Assembly (NCBI GenBank): GCA_003144275.1
Contig: NJBF01000030.1
Location: 1 to 57,585 of the forward strand
Direction: 5' to 3'
Length of the DNA: 57,585 bases
DNA from: Candidatus Heimdallarchaeota archaeon B3_Heim
Lineage (GTDB): Archaea > Asgardarchaeota > Heimdallarchaeia > Hodarchaeales > Hodarchaeaceae
Position numbers and translations under genes: made by a program
In this document: piece after piece, positions 43,669-51,589 of the stretch
Layout of the letters: every line of letters starts with the position of its first letter
Position numbering within the stretch: position 1 is the first letter of the stretch
Notes under the pieces: generated by a model
What the model was told of the DNA's origin: nothing
What the model saw: the letters and a program-made list of their open reading frames with translations, nothing else
Database searches by the model: none

Positions 43669-43980
43669 CTTAAGACAATTTTAGCAATCGTGTTACTAAT
43701 AAAAAAACAGACTTACTTAAATTTATTCATTTTCCATATAGGTTTAGACTATCTAACTTACAATTATGGCAAGGACAGAATTTGAACTTGAATAGTGTGC
43801 CCCTAATTTATCTTATAACAGTGTCTTCATGATTTCTGTTTTGGATTATAACCGAGTTTTATTCAATGTTACATAATGATAAAATATTTAAACGTCGTCA
43901 ATGAGTTATTTCATACTACAGAACCTATATAAATTCTACATATTTTTTTAGCTTGCCGTTTTAGAAAGGAGCTAAAATAC
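43669..43980 (+). promoter_or_regulatory. 312-bp gap with the promoter of the recombinase operon
   Basis: TATATAAA at 43926-43933 is a good TATA box, giving initiation near 43955, and AAAGGAG at 43965-43971 sits 9 bases before the ATG. The remaining 230 bp is AT-rich without a gene. On the minus strand, 43768-43795 looks faintly like the 3' end of a tRNA (TTCAAAT loop and CCA), but its stem pairing is poor. Confidence 0.55.
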
Positions 43981-44562
43981 ATGAATAAGAAAAAAAATTC
44001 CTCAAAAGAGGAAAAACAACTTAAGAAGGTTAAAAAGAGGAAAAAACAGATTAATTTTTTGTTAACTGAAGAACAGGAGAATGTCCTCGATGATTTGGTT
44101 GAAGAATATTCTAGAAATCGAACAGACTTTTTTGTTACAGCCATCAACTTCTTTAAGCATAATCCAGAGCTGTATGGAAGAGGAAAAGTAGCAATACCTA
44201 CTGAATCTATTACTAAAAAAGATTTAGAGGAACTAGAAACCAATTTATTTGAGAGACTTCAATATCAGATCCAGACCCTTCAAATGATGACTCAATCCAT
44301 TGTTGATAGAGAGGAAACAGAAGAGAAACAAGAAAAACTTACAGAAATTGAGCAGACTCTCTTTAATTTTAAAGGGTTGAAACGGTTAGATACGTATGAT
44401 AAAATTGAGGGATTTCTGACAAAACAATTTCCTCAATGGGAAACAGAACTGACTGTAGAGAAAATCTATTATGATTTAGTAATAAAATTCCTTCAACAAG
44501 GAGATGTTATCTATAACACTCGCACTAAAAAGTTAAAATGGAGTGTGTCAACTGATGACTAA
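43981..44562 (+). CDS. Ribbon-helix-helix-like protein paired with the recombinase
   Basis: A 193-residue protein. The first 30 residues are extremely basic (KKKNSSKEEKQLKKVKKRKK). The segment INFLLTEEQENVLDDLVEEYSRNRTDFFVTAINFFKHNPE then has the strand-helix-helix pattern of an RHH DNA-binding fold. A long helix with coiled-coil spacing follows (100-150), and a C-terminal winged-helix-like part ends KLKWSVSTDD. It overlaps the recombinase gene by 8 bp, so both are made together. Likely roles are excisionase/recombination-directionality factor or repressor of the element; which one is inference. Confidence 0.72.
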   Translation: MNKKKNSSKEEKQLKKVKKRKKQINFLLTEEQENVLDDLVEEYSRNRTDFFVTAINFFKHNPELYGRGKVAIPTESITKKDLEELETNLFERLQYQIQTLQMMTQSIVDREETEEKQEKLTEIEQTLFNFKGLKRLDTYDKIEGFLTKQFPQWETELTVEKIYYDLVIKFLQQGDVIYNTRTKKLKWSVSTDD

Positions 44563-45499
44563 AAGGAGAAAACTAAATTTTGCTAATCCTCTAATAGAGG
44601 AATTTATTCAAGCAAAAAAATCAGAAAGACGACCAAGCACACTTAATCGTTATCGGTATGTGTTGTATGAATTTGACAGGTGGTTACAAGCGCGTGGAAA
44701 ATCCCTCTCAAGTATTCTCGTTGAAGATTTAGGTAGCTTCATAGCAGAGAAACAAGAGAAAGGTCTTTCCTCAAATACCGTAGTAGTCAAACTATGGGCA
44801 ATTAAGGGTTTTGCTAAATGGTTGTGGTATAGAGACAAGTTAACAGAGAAAAATCACAAAGCATTTGATGAGTATTATCCTGACCTTCCCAAAAATGAGG
44901 ATACTCGAAGTGCGTTGAAACCACAAGAGGAAAAACTCATCCTAAAGAAATTAGGGAATCAAATGTTTCGAATGATGTTTTGGGTAGGGAACAATTATGG
45001 GCTTCGGTGCTCGGAATTTTCAACTTTAATAGTGCAGAATATTGATCTAGAGAATCAAAAACTTCAAGTTCATGGAAAAGGCAATAAATACCGAAGAGTA
45101 GGGATTCCTAAGGGACATATTCAGACATGGCAAGACTGGCTGACTACTAGAGAGGCGTATCACTTACCCCATGACCATGTGTTCTTCAGTAGCAATGGAA
45201 AACCAACTCACAGGACAATTCAACGCTACTTCAATAAAATGAGTGAACAGGTGTATCCCCTACCTGAGGGGATTTCGAGGGATGAAGTAATGCAGTTCAA
45301 GAAAGATAATTGGTTTACTCCCCACATCTTGAGATTTACCTTTGCTACAAAATTATACCTAGGTGGGATGCCATTATTAGATATATCGAAGGCACTAGGA
45401 CACAATTCCATTCGGACAACCCAAATCTATCTCCGCATTGACGAGCAGAAAGCCCATGAAAGCTATCTAAACAATGCTGAGAAAATTCTAGGGAGTTAA
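44555..45499 (+). CDS. Tyrosine recombinase (XerC/D-like integrase)
   Basis: Site-specific recombinase, about 314 residues. The N-terminal SAM-like core-binding domain is visible (FIQAKKSERRPSTLNRYRYV, then SSNTVVVKLWAIKGFAKWL). The catalytic domain has Arg in GLRCSE, Lys in KGNKYRRV, the HILR box, His in LGHNSIRTT and the nucleophile in QIYLRI. ATG 44555 overlaps the preceding gene by 8 bp. GTG 44543 is an alternative. It could integrate or resolve the accessory region to its right. The repeats immediately downstream may be its sites. Confidence 0.93.
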   Translation: MTKRRKLNFANPLIEEFIQAKKSERRPSTLNRYRYVLYEFDRWLQARGKSLSSILVEDLGSFIAEKQEKGLSSNTVVVKLWAIKGFAKWLWYRDKLTEKNHKAFDEYYPDLPKNEDTRSALKPQEEKLILKKLGNQMFRMMFWVGNNYGLRCSEFSTLIVQNIDLENQKLQVHGKGNKYRRVGIPKGHIQTWQDWLTTREAYHLPHDHVFFSSNGKPTHRTIQRYFNKMSEQVYPLPEGISRDEVMQFKKDNWFTPHILRFTFATKLYLGGMPLLDISKALGHNSIRTTQIYLRIDEQKAHESYLNNAEKILGS

Positions 45500-45540
45500 A
45501 ACTCTTCTTTCTTTTATCCTCTTCTTTTTTTTATTTAACT
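45493..45540 (+). terminator. Hairpin and T-rich terminator after the recombinase
   Basis: GAGTT-AA-AACTC (45493-45504) covers the recombinase stop codon and is followed by several T-tracts, the longest of eight T at 45525-45532. It fits termination of the two-gene operon. Confidence 0.5.
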
Positions 45541-45572
45541 ACCTTTTCTACTCATAAAACTTGATTAGAATC

Positions 45573-45643
45573 GTATTCAAACATTTGAATACAAAGGAGG
45601 AAGTTTCTCCCCACTGATAAAGCTTAGAATACACAGGAGAAAG
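45573..45643. repeat. Palindrome plus two direct repeats downstream of the recombinase
   Basis: GTATTCAAA-CA-TTTGAATAC (45573-45592) is a perfect 9-bp inverted repeat. Overlapping its right arm, GAATACAAAGGAGGAAG (45587-45603) is repeated with two changes as GAATACACAGGAGAAAG (45627-45643), exactly 40 bp apart. The arrangement of a core palindrome and arm-type repeats is what a tyrosine recombinase or RHH cofactor could bind. Confidence 0.6.
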
Positions 45644-45966
45644 ACTTTTTTAATAGATATATCGTAAGAAGTGAAAAAATAGATGTTTTACAAGCATCCT
45701 AACTCTTTTGAAGGCAAAGAATGAAATTCCAATCATTTTTACTGAAAAATTTTTTATTTTTTGAGAATACTGTAATACAAAAATACACAATGAGAACTGT
45801 GCGTTGCATTTAAACACATCTAAGTCCTTTTCTTAATATCTGTATTGTGCGAAAATATTCTTACAACATTTTTCACTTTCTTAAGTCATTTCAAGGGCTA
45901 TCGGTTTCGATTTTGGGTGAGAATTACTTTTAATTCCGCTGAATCTATTTTTTTTATCACCCCTAT

Positions 45967-46134
45967 CTATAAAGTGAGAGTTATATCGTTAGTAACGCCT
46001 TCAATGTTATAGATAACCTTTACTTTCTCCATAGATATGTATTCACTTCCTCTAAAGGTTATTCGTTCGTTGGAATGATTCAGTTTAACTGTCTTTTCAT
46101 AAATCTCCTTTGTAAAATGGTAAGCAAAGCCCAC
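45967..46134 (-). CDS. Possible small protein of 55 residues
   Basis: A GTG-initiated ORF on the minus strand, closed upstream by a stop three codons before the GTG. Its translation looks protein-like: a basic helix (YHFTKEIYEKTVKL) and alternating polar/hydrophobic residues typical of strands (NERITFRGSEYIS, MEKVKVIYNIEG). No family is recognised and the ribosome site is weak, so it could also be the tail of a decayed gene. Confidence 0.3.
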   Translation of the reverse strand: MGFAYHFTKEIYEKTVKLNHSNERITFRGSEYISMEKVKVIYNIEGVTNDITLTL

Positions 46135-46230
46135 GGAATATTAACCTTTTTTGCTATCTTTTAGAGAAGAAATATAGATTGTCTAAGAAGTTAAGGGCTT
46201 AATCTCTCATGTCTTGAATAACTGATTGAT

Positions 46231-46601
46231 TCATTTGTTTAAAAACCACTCGAAGAAGTCTTTGAATCTTTGTTTTTCTTTAGCTCATCTAGCTCAGGAG
46301 AGAAATTCTCAGTTTGGGAATTCTGGGTTTAGTTACCGTTCGGAGTGATCTTATATCTTGATTTTTCAATTGAAGGTTATCAGTAATTTTTTGGTTTTGT
46401 TTTCTTTCCGCTTTAAACTCCTCCTCCAGTTACATTAAAGTTTTTTATGCATTGGATGAGTTTATGTTTTCTGACTGTTTGAATTAAATAGATTGTTTGC
46501 AATCGCACGTGACCGTAAGAAAAAGAAAGAATCGTTAAAGACAGGAAATAGCTACTTGTCAATAATAGGTTAAAGGGATATACCGCAAGAGGGAAACACA
46601 T
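46231..46601 (-). pseudogene. Probable frameshifted gene remnant
   Basis: Three adjoining minus-strand fragments in different frames read like one charged helical protein: QTVRKHKLIQCIKNFNVTGG, then EEEFKAERKQNQKITDNLQL, then TENFSPELDELKK followed after an A-run by KQRFKDFFEWFLNK and a stop at 46231-46233. Joining them needs about three single-base shifts. The last shift falls in an AAAGAAAAA tract. The protein family is not recognised. Confidence 0.35.
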
Positions 46602-46824
46602 ACAGATAATGCTTGATTTACTAAATCCTTTTCTTAGACCAGAAATCGGTCTACTGAGTGAGAAGGTTTTTTCTGTTACATACTATTTCTCAGGGCATTC
46701 TCAGTGTAAACATTACATCACAACTTGATTCGTGAAGCTATTGTGCAATTACTTCAATAAAGCATCAACCATTGAAAGGTTTTCTACCTTTTTTTTTAGT
46801 CACTAGGATCCTGGGTATTAGATG

Positions 46825-48804
46825 TTATCGTTTCTTTCTTTGCTTTCTAGTAAATGCTAGTGCCATTATTACTAATGTTCCCAAAGTATTTACAGACCTC
46901 ATTCCTATTGTGGGTTCTGATGTGATTGTTTCTCCAGAAGTAGTTGTGGTTTCTGTGGTAGTTTCTGTAGAAGTATCTGTACTTGTGGTTGTACTTGTGG
47001 GTTCTAATTCTTCTTGATATAATTCGATTGCTATGGGATTTAACAGCCCATTTTGTGTAGTAGTAACAGCAACAGTCCATAATCCTGCTTCACTGATATT
47101 AGCAACCACAGCGTAATGTGTGCCATCCTGATAAGTTTGCGTTTCCGCACTTTGTCCATCTTTACTCACTGTAACAGAACCCACACCATCGCGCCAATAG
47201 ATTATTATGGAATTCTGACTCGCATTAAACTGCCACTGGTAAGTTTCTTCTACTCCTGGTTGGTGAAGTTTATTAATTGTGTGAGTCAGACTAGCGTCTT
47301 GCACAATATGAGTTCTAGCAGTTGATACTAGTGTGGAGGACATATTGAGATTACCAATCGTAATGGTAGGGGATTGAGCGAGTATTCCAGCACTCCATGA
47401 AATAGCATTTTTAACTAAAATTTGAGAAGTACTTTCTCCTAACGTAGGATCGAATGTAAAAGTCACGGCCCTGTGGTTTCCTATCTCATATCGTAGAATA
47501 GCTGCTAACTTATCGGTAGATACTGCAGAAATCACTGCTGGTTTTAACAGGGCTTGAAGTTCAACTGGGAGAGGAATAATGAGAGTATGGTCAACAGTAT
47601 AATCACCAATTGTAAAATGGATAGGGATTTCTAGCTCTGTTGGAGTATTCAAACGTGACTGGTACATACTAGCTAATAGCTCTGAAAGAGAATTCGTTAT
47701 ATTTTCCGCTATTTCATCCATGGTCTTTGCAGTAATATCAAATGTTGCAGTACCAGGGATGATGCCAACTGGATCACTACTCTTGAGATGATTGATGAAA
47801 TTTCGAACACCTTCACGGAAATAATTTTTTAGTTGATTAACATAAGGTTTGGTAGCATTAATCGCGGTGGAGGCCATATAGAAGGGATATTGGAGTTGCC
47901 ATCCAACCGTTGTGGTGTTATATTTCCCAAGAGACGGATCTTTTAAAGGATGTGTGAGGTCAATCGTGAAATCTTCTCCTAGACCTGACAGTATAGGGTC
48001 ATTAAGTTCTTCTGCTACAAAGGAACCATTAAAAGGGACACCTATCGGACACAGCGGTAGACTCCATACAATAGGAGCATAATCTTTTGTGTTGGGATTA
48101 CTATCCAAAACATCCCCTATTATCTCGCGTGCTTCTTCATAAAGAGTCATTAATCCCAGGCCAACCATGGAAGCAAGACTGGAACGGTAATTATTCCGCA
48201 GTTGAATAGGATCTGGATTTTCAGTGAGATGTAGACGATCTATATGTCCATACGATCCAATGAATGTGCCTTCACTACTCGAACTGGTCTTGTAGCGCAT
48301 ATCAAACACTGAACCACCTAGAAGAATCAAGCCATGTCCTTCCTCAAGATAGTCATATAATGCAAGGCGCTCATTTTGATTTAGACCAAAACGATCCCAA
48401 AGATCAAAGTTATGATTGGCTAAGACGATGACATCAGGTTGATAAGTTTCTAATTCATTGATAAAGTGGCTATCAGTCCATTGTAACAAGCTATTTGTTG
48501 GAGGGATGCGATTAATTTCTATATTCACCTCTCCATTAATAGTATTCCAAAAAGTAGTTTCTATTGAGTCATTCACAGGATGAATGTATAATGGATTTTG
48601 TACACCAGGTGTGATTGGATCTAGATCTTCTCGAAATTTGTCGATCCAAGGATCCTCTAGCCAATCCACTACTAAGACTTTGACAACTGCTTTCGGTGAA
48701 TTTATGATAGTAACACTTCCCTGAGATGATTCTCCCATATTTATTGCAATAATACTTGTACAAATTATTATCCCTAAAAAAATTAACACGATTTTATACT
48801 TCAT
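46825..48804 (-). CDS. Secreted Thr-rich surface protein with an amidotransferase-like N-terminal domain
   Basis: A 659-residue exported protein. It has an N-terminal signal (KIVLIFLGIIICTSIIAI), a first domain of about 250 residues with a Rossmann-like pattern (VKVLVVDWLEDPW, DVIVLANHNFDLW, LYDYLEEGHGLILLGGS) that resembles glutamine-amidotransferase/ThuA-like folds, and beta-sandwich-like parts further on. A Thr/Ser/Glu stalk at about 605-630, likely glycosylated, leads to a C-terminal hydrophobic anchor with basic end (AFTRKQRKKR). ATG 48804 has AGAGGTGAT upstream, so I prefer it to the longer frame. It is divergent from the RHH gene across an operator-like array. No catalytic Cys is evident. 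Confidence 0.8.
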   Translation of the reverse strand: MKYKIVLIFLGIIICTSIIAINMGESSQGSVTIINSPKAVVKVLVVDWLEDPWIDKFREDLDPITPGVQNPLYIHPVNDSIETTFWNTINGEVNIEINRIPPTNSLLQWTDSHFINELETYQPDVIVLANHNFDLWDRFGLNQNERLALYDYLEEGHGLILLGGSVFDMRYKTSSSSEGTFIGSYGHIDRLHLTENPDPIQLRNNYRSSLASMVGLGLMTLYEEAREIIGDVLDSNPNTKDYAPIVWSLPLCPIGVPFNGSFVAEELNDPILSGLGEDFTIDLTHPLKDPSLGKYNTTTVGWQLQYPFYMASTAINATKPYVNQLKNYFREGVRNFINHLKSSDPVGIIPGTATFDITAKTMDEIAENITNSLSELLASMYQSRLNTPTELEIPIHFTIGDYTVDHTLIIPLPVELQALLKPAVISAVSTDKLAAILRYEIGNHRAVTFTFDPTLGESTSQILVKNAISWSAGILAQSPTITIGNLNMSSTLVSTARTHIVQDASLTHTINKLHQPGVEETYQWQFNASQNSIIIYWRDGVGSVTVSKDGQSAETQTYQDGTHYAVVANISEAGLWTVAVTTTQNGLLNPIAIELYQEELEPTSTTTSTDTSTETTTETTTTSGETITSEPTIGMRSVNTLGTLVIMALAFTRKQRKKR

Positions 48805-48878
48805 ATTAATATCACCTCTCATTTTCTTTTGTAGATCTCTTAACTGATTAATATAAGTGATTGTTTGTGATATTTTAT

Positions 48879-48951
48879 AATCCTTATGGAAGGTAAATGG
48901 AATCCTTATAGAAGAAGGAGAATCCTTTTAGAAAAACAATGGAATCCTAAT
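48879..48951. repeat. Four AATCCTTAT-type repeats at 20-22 bp spacing (operator array)
   Basis: AATCCTTAT occurs at 48879 and 48901, AATCCTTTTA at 48921 and AATCCTAAT at 48943. The repeats are all in the same direction, with starts 22, 20 and 22 bp apart, about two DNA turns. They fill the region right before the small RHH gene and in the shared upstream region of the divergent surface-protein gene. RHH repressors bind such tandem half-sites cooperatively, so autoregulation by the downstream protein is a natural reading. Confidence 0.7.
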
Positions 48952-48962
48952 ACTTGATTATT

Positions 48963-49136
48963 ATGCCTAGAATCGCTGATAAACGAGATATACATTTACG
49001 ATTGGAATTAGACACAGAGGAGCTATACAATGCCTTTCAATTAATAAAAAAGAAGAAGGGGATAAGAAGTAACACTGATATTTTACGTTATTTAATCTTG
49101 GAAGAGGCTAATAGACTAATGAATGATCAAAAATGA
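48963..49136 (+). CDS. Small ribbon-helix-helix transcriptional regulator
   Basis: A 57-residue protein that is essentially only an RHH fold: strand DIHLRLELDT, helix A EELYNAFQLIKKKKG and helix B SNTDILRYLILEEANRLM. Such proteins bind DNA as dimers through the strand. I start at ATG 48963 (MPRIADKRD). A TTG three codons upstream is the alternative and would overlap the operator repeats more deeply. Four phased repeats lie immediately upstream, so it probably represses itself and perhaps the divergent surface protein. It could also act as the antitoxin or regulator of the nuclease-like gene 140 bp downstream. Confidence 0.78.
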   Translation: MPRIADKRDIHLRLELDTEELYNAFQLIKKKKGIRSNTDILRYLILEEANRLMNDQK

Positions 49137-49189
49137 AAGATTGGCTTTAAATAAGCTATTTTATAAAGAAAAGAAGTTACGTTAAGTCT

Positions 49190-49206
49190 GTAATTAGAAT
49201 AATTAC
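49190..49206. promoter_or_regulatory. 17-bp palindrome ahead of the nuclease-like gene
   Basis: GTAATTA-GAA-TAATTAC is a perfect 7-bp inverted repeat about 50 bp upstream of a TATA-like TATATTTA (49257-49264), which itself precedes the gene. It is a candidate binding site for a dimeric regulator. Confidence 0.4.
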
Positions 49207-49276
49207 ACTTCGTGCTGTTAGAAAAAGTTAGAAAATCAACTCGAGTAAAGTCCAAATATATTTAAAAATGTAGTAA

Positions 49277-50560
49277 ATGTTGGTAAAAATGCAAGATCCT
49301 CATAGGAACATTTTTTTCTCATATCAAGGGTCACGAAGGGACCAAACCATACAATTAGAGAACAATATTACTAAAGCACTGATAAACACGCTAGAATATT
49401 CTTCACCTATAGTGGGAAGGGCTTTTGTACAAGAACTTGGTTTTGTTATTGATGATCAATCATTACAGTATGGCCTTCAACGGAATCCTTTATCAGATCG
49501 TTCATTGGAACGAAATTTTCAAATGAAAGGTCTTATAGGGATTGTACCCGAGGAATACAAGCACGAATCCCCAGAGTTGCTCAAGGATAGTTTACCATCT
49601 CAACCTATATCTAGTGTTCCTGATGCCTGGATCTGGCAGGACAACAAATTGATTCTTGCGTTTGAAAATAAAATTAAAGGAAAACTAGACAAGAATCAAT
49701 TGAATGCTCATAAGAGCCTACTTAGTAGATCTGTCACTTACATTCTAAAAACATGGGAGGAATTAGCCAAATTTTTTGTCAAACTAATACCGAAGTTAGA
49801 TCAAGGAAACCATCAAGAGAAGGTCAAAGATCTTTTTCTGATTGACCAATTTATCAAGTATCTAGAGATGAATAATTTGACACCGTTTTATGGTTTTTAT
49901 CAGAGTGATTTCGACTTTATAGTAGGGGAAGACCTAGAGCAGAAAAGAATGGTTAAAAAAAGGTTCAAGAAGTTCATTAATGAGTTGTATCAGCAATTAC
50001 CATCAAGATATATTCGCAAATTACGATACCATTACGTTGGTTCGCTTAAAGAACCACATTGTTGGGGAACATTTGCTAACAAACCGAAACATCTGCGAAT
50101 AGATATTCCTCATTTCACATTTAATTTACGTCATGACGGTTTTTATGTTGGTGTGAACATTGAAGGAACAAATGCAGTAAAAAAGTTATATAATAGGCTT
50201 AAAATTAAACAGCAAAAATTTGAAGAATTGATAGATAGTCTTCCTAGTCAACAAAAAATCAAATTATATGTTTATCCGAGAGAACATATCCAAGTAAGTT
50301 TATACTACGACAGAACTCCCGTGATTTATGATCTTTCACAAAGTAACGGATTAACGACGATAGATGTTAACAATATTATTAAGATGGCCAGACAAAGCAT
50401 TCAACCAAATCAACCTAAATTCAGGTTTTATTTATGCACACATTACTCGCCTTCTGACTATAGGTTAAACGATCAAGAATTTATTGATCACATCAAAAAG
50501 GATTTAGATCTCTTCTGGCCTTTCTATTTATTTATAACACAAGATCATGGACAGAGTTGA
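49277..50560 (+). CDS. Putative PD-(D/E)XK nuclease-like protein
   Basis: A 427-residue protein not assignable to a named family. Residues 110-145 have a plausible nuclease core: Asp116 in VPDAWIW, Glu130 and Lys132 in LAFENKIKGKLD, then a Gln and His on the next helix (QLNAHKSLL). This D-x13-E-x-K pattern with a following LDxxQL is common in restriction-like and phage-defence nucleases. The N-terminus (IQLENNITKALINTLEYSSP) and the remaining 280 residues are not recognised. The TATA position would favour a leaderless start at ATG 49289 over ATG 49277. The stop overlaps a small ORF by TGATG. Confidence 0.68.
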   Translation: MLVKMQDPHRNIFFSYQGSRRDQTIQLENNITKALINTLEYSSPIVGRAFVQELGFVIDDQSLQYGLQRNPLSDRSLERNFQMKGLIGIVPEEYKHESPELLKDSLPSQPISSVPDAWIWQDNKLILAFENKIKGKLDKNQLNAHKSLLSRSVTYILKTWEELAKFFVKLIPKLDQGNHQEKVKDLFLIDQFIKYLEMNNLTPFYGFYQSDFDFIVGEDLEQKRMVKKRFKKFINELYQQLPSRYIRKLRYHYVGSLKEPHCWGTFANKPKHLRIDIPHFTFNLRHDGFYVGVNIEGTNAVKKLYNRLKIKQQKFEELIDSLPSQQKIKLYVYPREHIQVSLYYDRTPVIYDLSQSNGLTTIDVNNIIKMARQSIQPNQPKFRFYLCTHYSPSDYRLNDQEFIDHIKKDLDLFWPFYLFITQDHGQS

Positions 50561-50658
50561 TGGAAAATATAGATGACCAATATTTTATGGACAATCATCT
50601 GTCTCTGAGATTGGGTGACATCATTGAATATATTTACACCTCCAACAGCGTTTATTAA
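50560..50658 (+). CDS. Possible 32-residue ORF coupled by TGATG
   Basis: ATG 50560 overlaps the stop of the nuclease-like gene as TGATG, an arrangement typical of translational coupling. It encodes MENIDDQYFMDNHLSLRLGD and 12 more residues, then stops inside the next gene in another frame. It may be the true N-terminus of the following protein, broken by a frameshift, or a short separate peptide. Confidence 0.3.
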   Translation: MENIDDQYFMDNHLSLRLGDIIEYIYTSNSVY

Positions 50659-50869
50659 ACAAAATCTACTCTTTCTCAATACTAAACTAAATGATGTATA
50701 CTTAATTCCATTAGAAAATCAATTTAGTTTGGCCTATCATGCATTTAAAATTCAAGAATTTCTTTATCTATTAGAAAAAGAGTTAGAAGATAAAAGGAAG
50801 ACAGGATTTGTTGAATGTTATCTTAGGCACCCAGTTAATAAAACTCCAAAAGAGCTTTTTTCTGCCTAA
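50615..50869 (+). CDS. Small hypothetical protein (up to 84 residues)
   Basis: An unrecognised small protein with an amphipathic helical C-terminal half (FKIQEFLYLLEKELEDKRKT) and no membrane segment or Cys motif. GTG 50615 is the first in-frame start but has no clear ribosome site. The preceding 32-residue ORF in a different frame covers its 5' end, so the real gene may start at ATG 50560 and shift frame near 50630. It sits in a run of same-strand genes between the two nuclease-like proteins and is probably part of that operon. Confidence 0.5.
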   Translation: MTSLNIFTPPTAFIKQNLLFLNTKLNDVYLIPLENQFSLAYHAFKIQEFLYLLEKELEDKRKTGFVECYLRHPVNKTPKELFSA

Positions 50870-50992
50870 TAATAGATATCATTTTCCAGTTTAGAAATGT
50901 TTAAACACATCGAATATTAAGTCTAAATCTTGAGCTGAAAATTTAAGAACTCTAATGTTCGATTAATTCTGCGTTCGGATTTGGAGGTTGCA

Positions 50993-51550
50993 ATGATGGG
51001 TGAAAGAGGAATTCCACCAATCCATATTGTTGAAAAGGAAATCGAAAGAATTTGGACACAAGAAATTAAACAAGATTTTCTACAACGGAAAATCATGTAT
51101 TTTGAAGTCACGCTACAAGGTGTTTTTTACCATCACTTTCGATCATTATTTGATAAATATCCACGATTAAGAATTTTCCTTGAGTATAAAGATGATGAGT
51201 CAGGGCGGACATATGATTTAGTAGTGCAAAAATCACCCAAAAATGAGACTTGGAATCAACAAGACCATTGGATGAAGGATATTGGTGATTACTGGATTGT
51301 AATGGAGTTCAAATTTTTACCTAATTTTTTCGAAAAAGCAGCTCAAGAAGATATTGCTAAGTTTCAAGCTCTCAAAAAGCATCATGAATCAATTCAACGG
51401 GTTTATTTTATAACCATTGAAACCAATGTTAATATTCTTCGCTATATTAACTATTGTGGACATTGGTTTGAGAAATTTTATCGCGAGGCGCGGGGAGTCC
51501 CAAATAATGAAGACTGGGACTTCTTCATCCTAAAACCCGAGGAGGAATGA
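50993..51550 (+). CDS. Putative PD-(D/E)XK nuclease-like protein, small
   Basis: A 185-residue protein with a compact nuclease-like core: Asp75 in RTYDLVVQ and Glu105-x-Lys107 in WIVMEFKFLP, followed by a helix EDIAKFQALKKH and a strand VYFITIETN. The spacing and strand-helix order fit the PD-(D/E)XK superfamily. ATG 50993 (or 50996) has GGAGG 5-8 bases upstream, which excludes the earlier TTG. It is the second such protein within 2 kb. The Cys-rich protein starts 39 bp after its stop. Target and biological role are unknown; defence or element processing are guesses from context. Confidence 0.65.
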   Translation: MMGERGIPPIHIVEKEIERIWTQEIKQDFLQRKIMYFEVTLQGVFYHHFRSLFDKYPRLRIFLEYKDDESGRTYDLVVQKSPKNETWNQQDHWMKDIGDYWIVMEFKFLPNFFEKAAQEDIAKFQALKKHHESIQRVYFITIETNVNILRYINYCGHWFEKFYREARGVPNNEDWDFFILKPEEE

Positions 51551-51589
51551 GCTTATGCCATTTCCTAAATTACTTACGGTCGGATAACA

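Larger units (their letters stand above)
45500..46824. other. 1.3-kb region nearly free of genes
   Basis: Between the recombinase and the surface protein there is no ORF of convincing length. The stretch holds a perfect 9-bp inverted repeat with direct repeats at 45573-45643, a possible 55-residue reverse ORF at 45967-46134 and frameshifted coding remnants at 46231-46601. The part from about 45650 to 45960 shows only AT-rich sequence. Such a zone beside an integrase fits attachment sites and decayed element genes. Confidence 0.5.

Noticed and set aside
43768..43805. tRNA-like 3' end on the minus strand near the recombinase (possible attachment site).
   Set aside because: Only the TTCAAAT loop and a CCA fit. 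The T-stem has mismatches and no 5' acceptor strand is found, so a tRNA remnant is not supported.
46772..47017. An 81-codon forward frame opposite the Thr-rich stalk of the surface protein.
   Set aside because: It is the antisense of the low-complexity Thr/Glu stalk, which automatically gives a Val/Ser-rich open frame.
45500..49000. Possible CRISPR array in the gene-poor region or at the repeat cluster.
   Set aside because: The repeats are 9-17 bp, few, and lack uniform spacers of 30-40 bp. No cas genes are present apart from the Cas4-like half of the DUF2779 protein.
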